The translations under genes and the position numbers were made by a program. Below are positions 62,103-64,000 of a stretch of DNA of 64,000 nt, in pieces. The number at the start of each line of letters is the position of its first letter. Position 1 is the first letter of the stretch. Origin of the DNA: Dastarcus helophoroides (lineage: Eukaryota; Arthropoda; Insecta; Coleoptera; Bothrideridae); contig CM053335.1 of the NCBI GenBank assembly GCA_028583605.1, positions 10,298,053-10,362,052 of the forward strand, written 5' to 3'. The notes beneath the pieces were generated by a model that was given only the letters and a program-made list of their open reading frames with translations, did no database searches and was not told where the DNA came from.

Positions 62103-64000
62103 CAACTAAAATAACTTTCCATGTAGTCTAAAGAAATAATACTTCTGTTTAATTCTTTCACATCTACTGATACAACCATATAACTCATGTTCCTGCCTTA
62201 GAAAGCCGCATTCTATTAGATATCGATAACACCGATGTACTAATATTAGGGGATTATTGCACAATAACGCCGTTAACACGACTGACCTTTAAAAAGGCTA
62301 GTGATAGTCGAATATTTGTAAAGTGTTGATGAAAACGCGAAAATTACAACAATCTAGAGTGAAGCAAAGACGTAATTAGATATTTTAGATAACGGGGGTT
62401 GCATCCCCATTTTGCCTTATTAGATGCATTTTCAACAGTAAACGTTGACTAAGCTAATTGAATTCAGGACTTTAGTGCGTCCGTTTAAAGCCTAAACATT
62501 TTTAAAATACCCATTTTGCCTTATTAAACGCACCTTGTTACAATTTAGAAGTATTTTGGAAATTCATTATTAAATAAGCGAGAACTGAACTAGGAATGAA
62601 GGGAATCATTCTTTGTGGAAAAATATTCGAAAATCTGACTGAAATTCACTGTGCACGCAATTTTATCAGAATTGTTTAAATCAATAACTTTGTTTTTACT
62701 TACACTTTAACAACAGGTAGTGCAATAGATCATTGAAGACTCGTTGTCTGTGGACTGCGTTTCTGAGTTTCGTCCTTTGTTTTATAGAGTTTGCTGGCGA
62801 AAATGGTAATTTAAATGTCAATCACTTATAATATTTCTTAAAGCCTTACAACCAACCGAGTCAACGAAGTAGAAAATTAATCAATTCTTATAACCCCGAC
62901 AATTTGGATTTAGAGGATTTTTTTAAATGTTCATGCCACGTTATTCAGAGTTTGAATCTTACAGATGCAATAAAAATTTAAAAAATTAATTTTTTCACAG
63001 TTTTTCCTAAAGCTTCAACTTTGGCCTCGAAATTTCAACAAAGTTTTGATTTATAAATTCCTATTTTATTGTTAGAAATTTCAACTTTTCGAACAATGTC
63101 AGGTTTAAGCTTTGAAATGTTTACAATTACCTCTCTTCACATTCAAATTTTTATTCTAAACTTTGGAATTTTCTTAAGTTAAATTTTTTCCTGAAGTGTC
63201 TCTACGAAAATTTCGAGTTTAAACTGAAACGAATCTGATTTGTTCAAAATAGTTCGATTTCAGCCTCAAAATTTCGTATTTGTGATCATACTTTACCATT
63301 TTTGCTAAATTTCCAATTAATCTCAATAAAATCTCAATCTTAATGAATTCGTTGCGATTGTAAAATTGTTTTTTATGAATTTGTTAGATATGTTATTGTG
63401 AGGCTTAGAATGAGCGGTGGTTTTACACCTCGTCTTCAGTGCTTATGTCGACCGCCACCGTCAACGCTTTTTTGTGAAAGTATTTCCTCTAGGTTAAACG
63501 TACCAAAAATTAGCAATAATTAAATCGAAGGCTTAGTCATTTTAACGAAATTTGTCGCTTTCTTCATGTATATATGATTTTGCTTTAGTTATTCATTTCG
63601 ATTAATAATCAAATTAATTTTATATAAATCAAATTAATATTACCCTGCGGTGCTAACTGAAGCTTGTACTTGTAGCCTTTATTTCTAACAAGCAAATTAG
63701 TTGGACATTTTTTTATGATTTTCTCACGTAACATTCCTTTGGTAGTACATTACTTTCTTAGTTGTATATTTTTGTTGTGTTTTTAAATTGTACAAACGAC
63801 GGATTTTAAATAATTAACGCGGTGTATATGTATTTATTGTTCTTATATTTTTTTATTAAACAGTTTGTGCCTTAATTATGGATAAGTGATCGTGATACTA
63901 TCGTATCACTGTGGACGCCTAAGTTAAACGCAGAACGTTGTGAATTGGCAGAATAGTTTGCCTTATGTATACAGAATGTAAACCAAAATGGACAATTGTA
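62103..64000 (+). other. Rok 3' UTR / downstream DNA to the window edge
   Basis: AT-rich with no recognised coding sequence. AATAAA occurs at 62969-62974 and 63325-63330 and ATTAAA near 63857; any could end Rok. The minus-strand frame at 61949-62188 is a shadow of the Rok last exon. Confidence 0.4.

Overview
This window is nuclear DNA from an insect, possibly a beetle (order is a low-confidence inference). The support is spliceosomal GT/AG introns, metazoan single-copy genes that read closest to insect versions, very AT-rich introns and insect-style transposon remnants. I derived gene structures by joining open reading frames at splice sites with matching phase and comparing the peptides with remembered family members. 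No transcript data were available.

Five protein-coding genes can be supported. (1) Schip1 (schwannomin/merlin-interacting protein), + strand, enters from the left edge and ends at 34703. Its long-isoform exons are 1-141, 1003-1303, 5221-6290 and 12150-12247. The shared C-terminal exons are 23325-23436, 29527-29840, 30842-31116 and 34553-34703. Four further candidate first exons (13670, 17157, 21237, 22921) all end in phase 0, like exon 12150-12247, so each can splice onto the shared core. (2) Ghitm (mitochondrial Bax-inhibitor-1 family), - strand, 41540-38597, has two duplicated, equal-length alternative last exons. (3) Dis3 (exosome nuclease), + strand, 43204-46077, is intronless here. (4) Dhx33 (DEAH RNA helicase), - strand, 50075-46930, has six coding exons. 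(5) Rok/ROCK (Rho kinase), + strand, 51662-62102, has nine coding exons. Schip1/Ghitm and Dis3/Dhx33 are convergent pairs; Ghitm/Dis3 and Dhx33/Rok are divergent pairs.

Schip1 introns are crowded with low-complexity DNA. There are four 1.5-2 kb homopyrimidine/homopurine tracts (1.5-3.5, 8.3-10.4, 14.5-16.5 and 19.2-20.6 kb). Kilobases of degenerate A/T repeats are built on TCGAAATTTCGA. A ~140-bp tandem repeat shows an alternating ~289-bp higher-order period. Mobile elements include a 374-bp solo LTR with a GTAT target-site duplication, a 587-bp non-autonomous hAT element with a CTCAGACA duplication, and a dispersed inverted-repeat family carrying a hammerhead-like CTGAAGA...GAAAC core, which recalls Penelope-like elements.

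Functionally, Schip1 (merlin/Hippo-linked scaffold) and Rok (actomyosin kinase) act at the cell cortex, Ghitm is an inner mitochondrial membrane protein, and Dis3 and Dhx33 act in RNA processing. They look like ordinary neighbours, not one pathway cluster. The most interesting points are the Schip1 first-exon array with long CT tracts about 0.6 kb upstream of two of its exons, and the duplicated Ghitm last exon.
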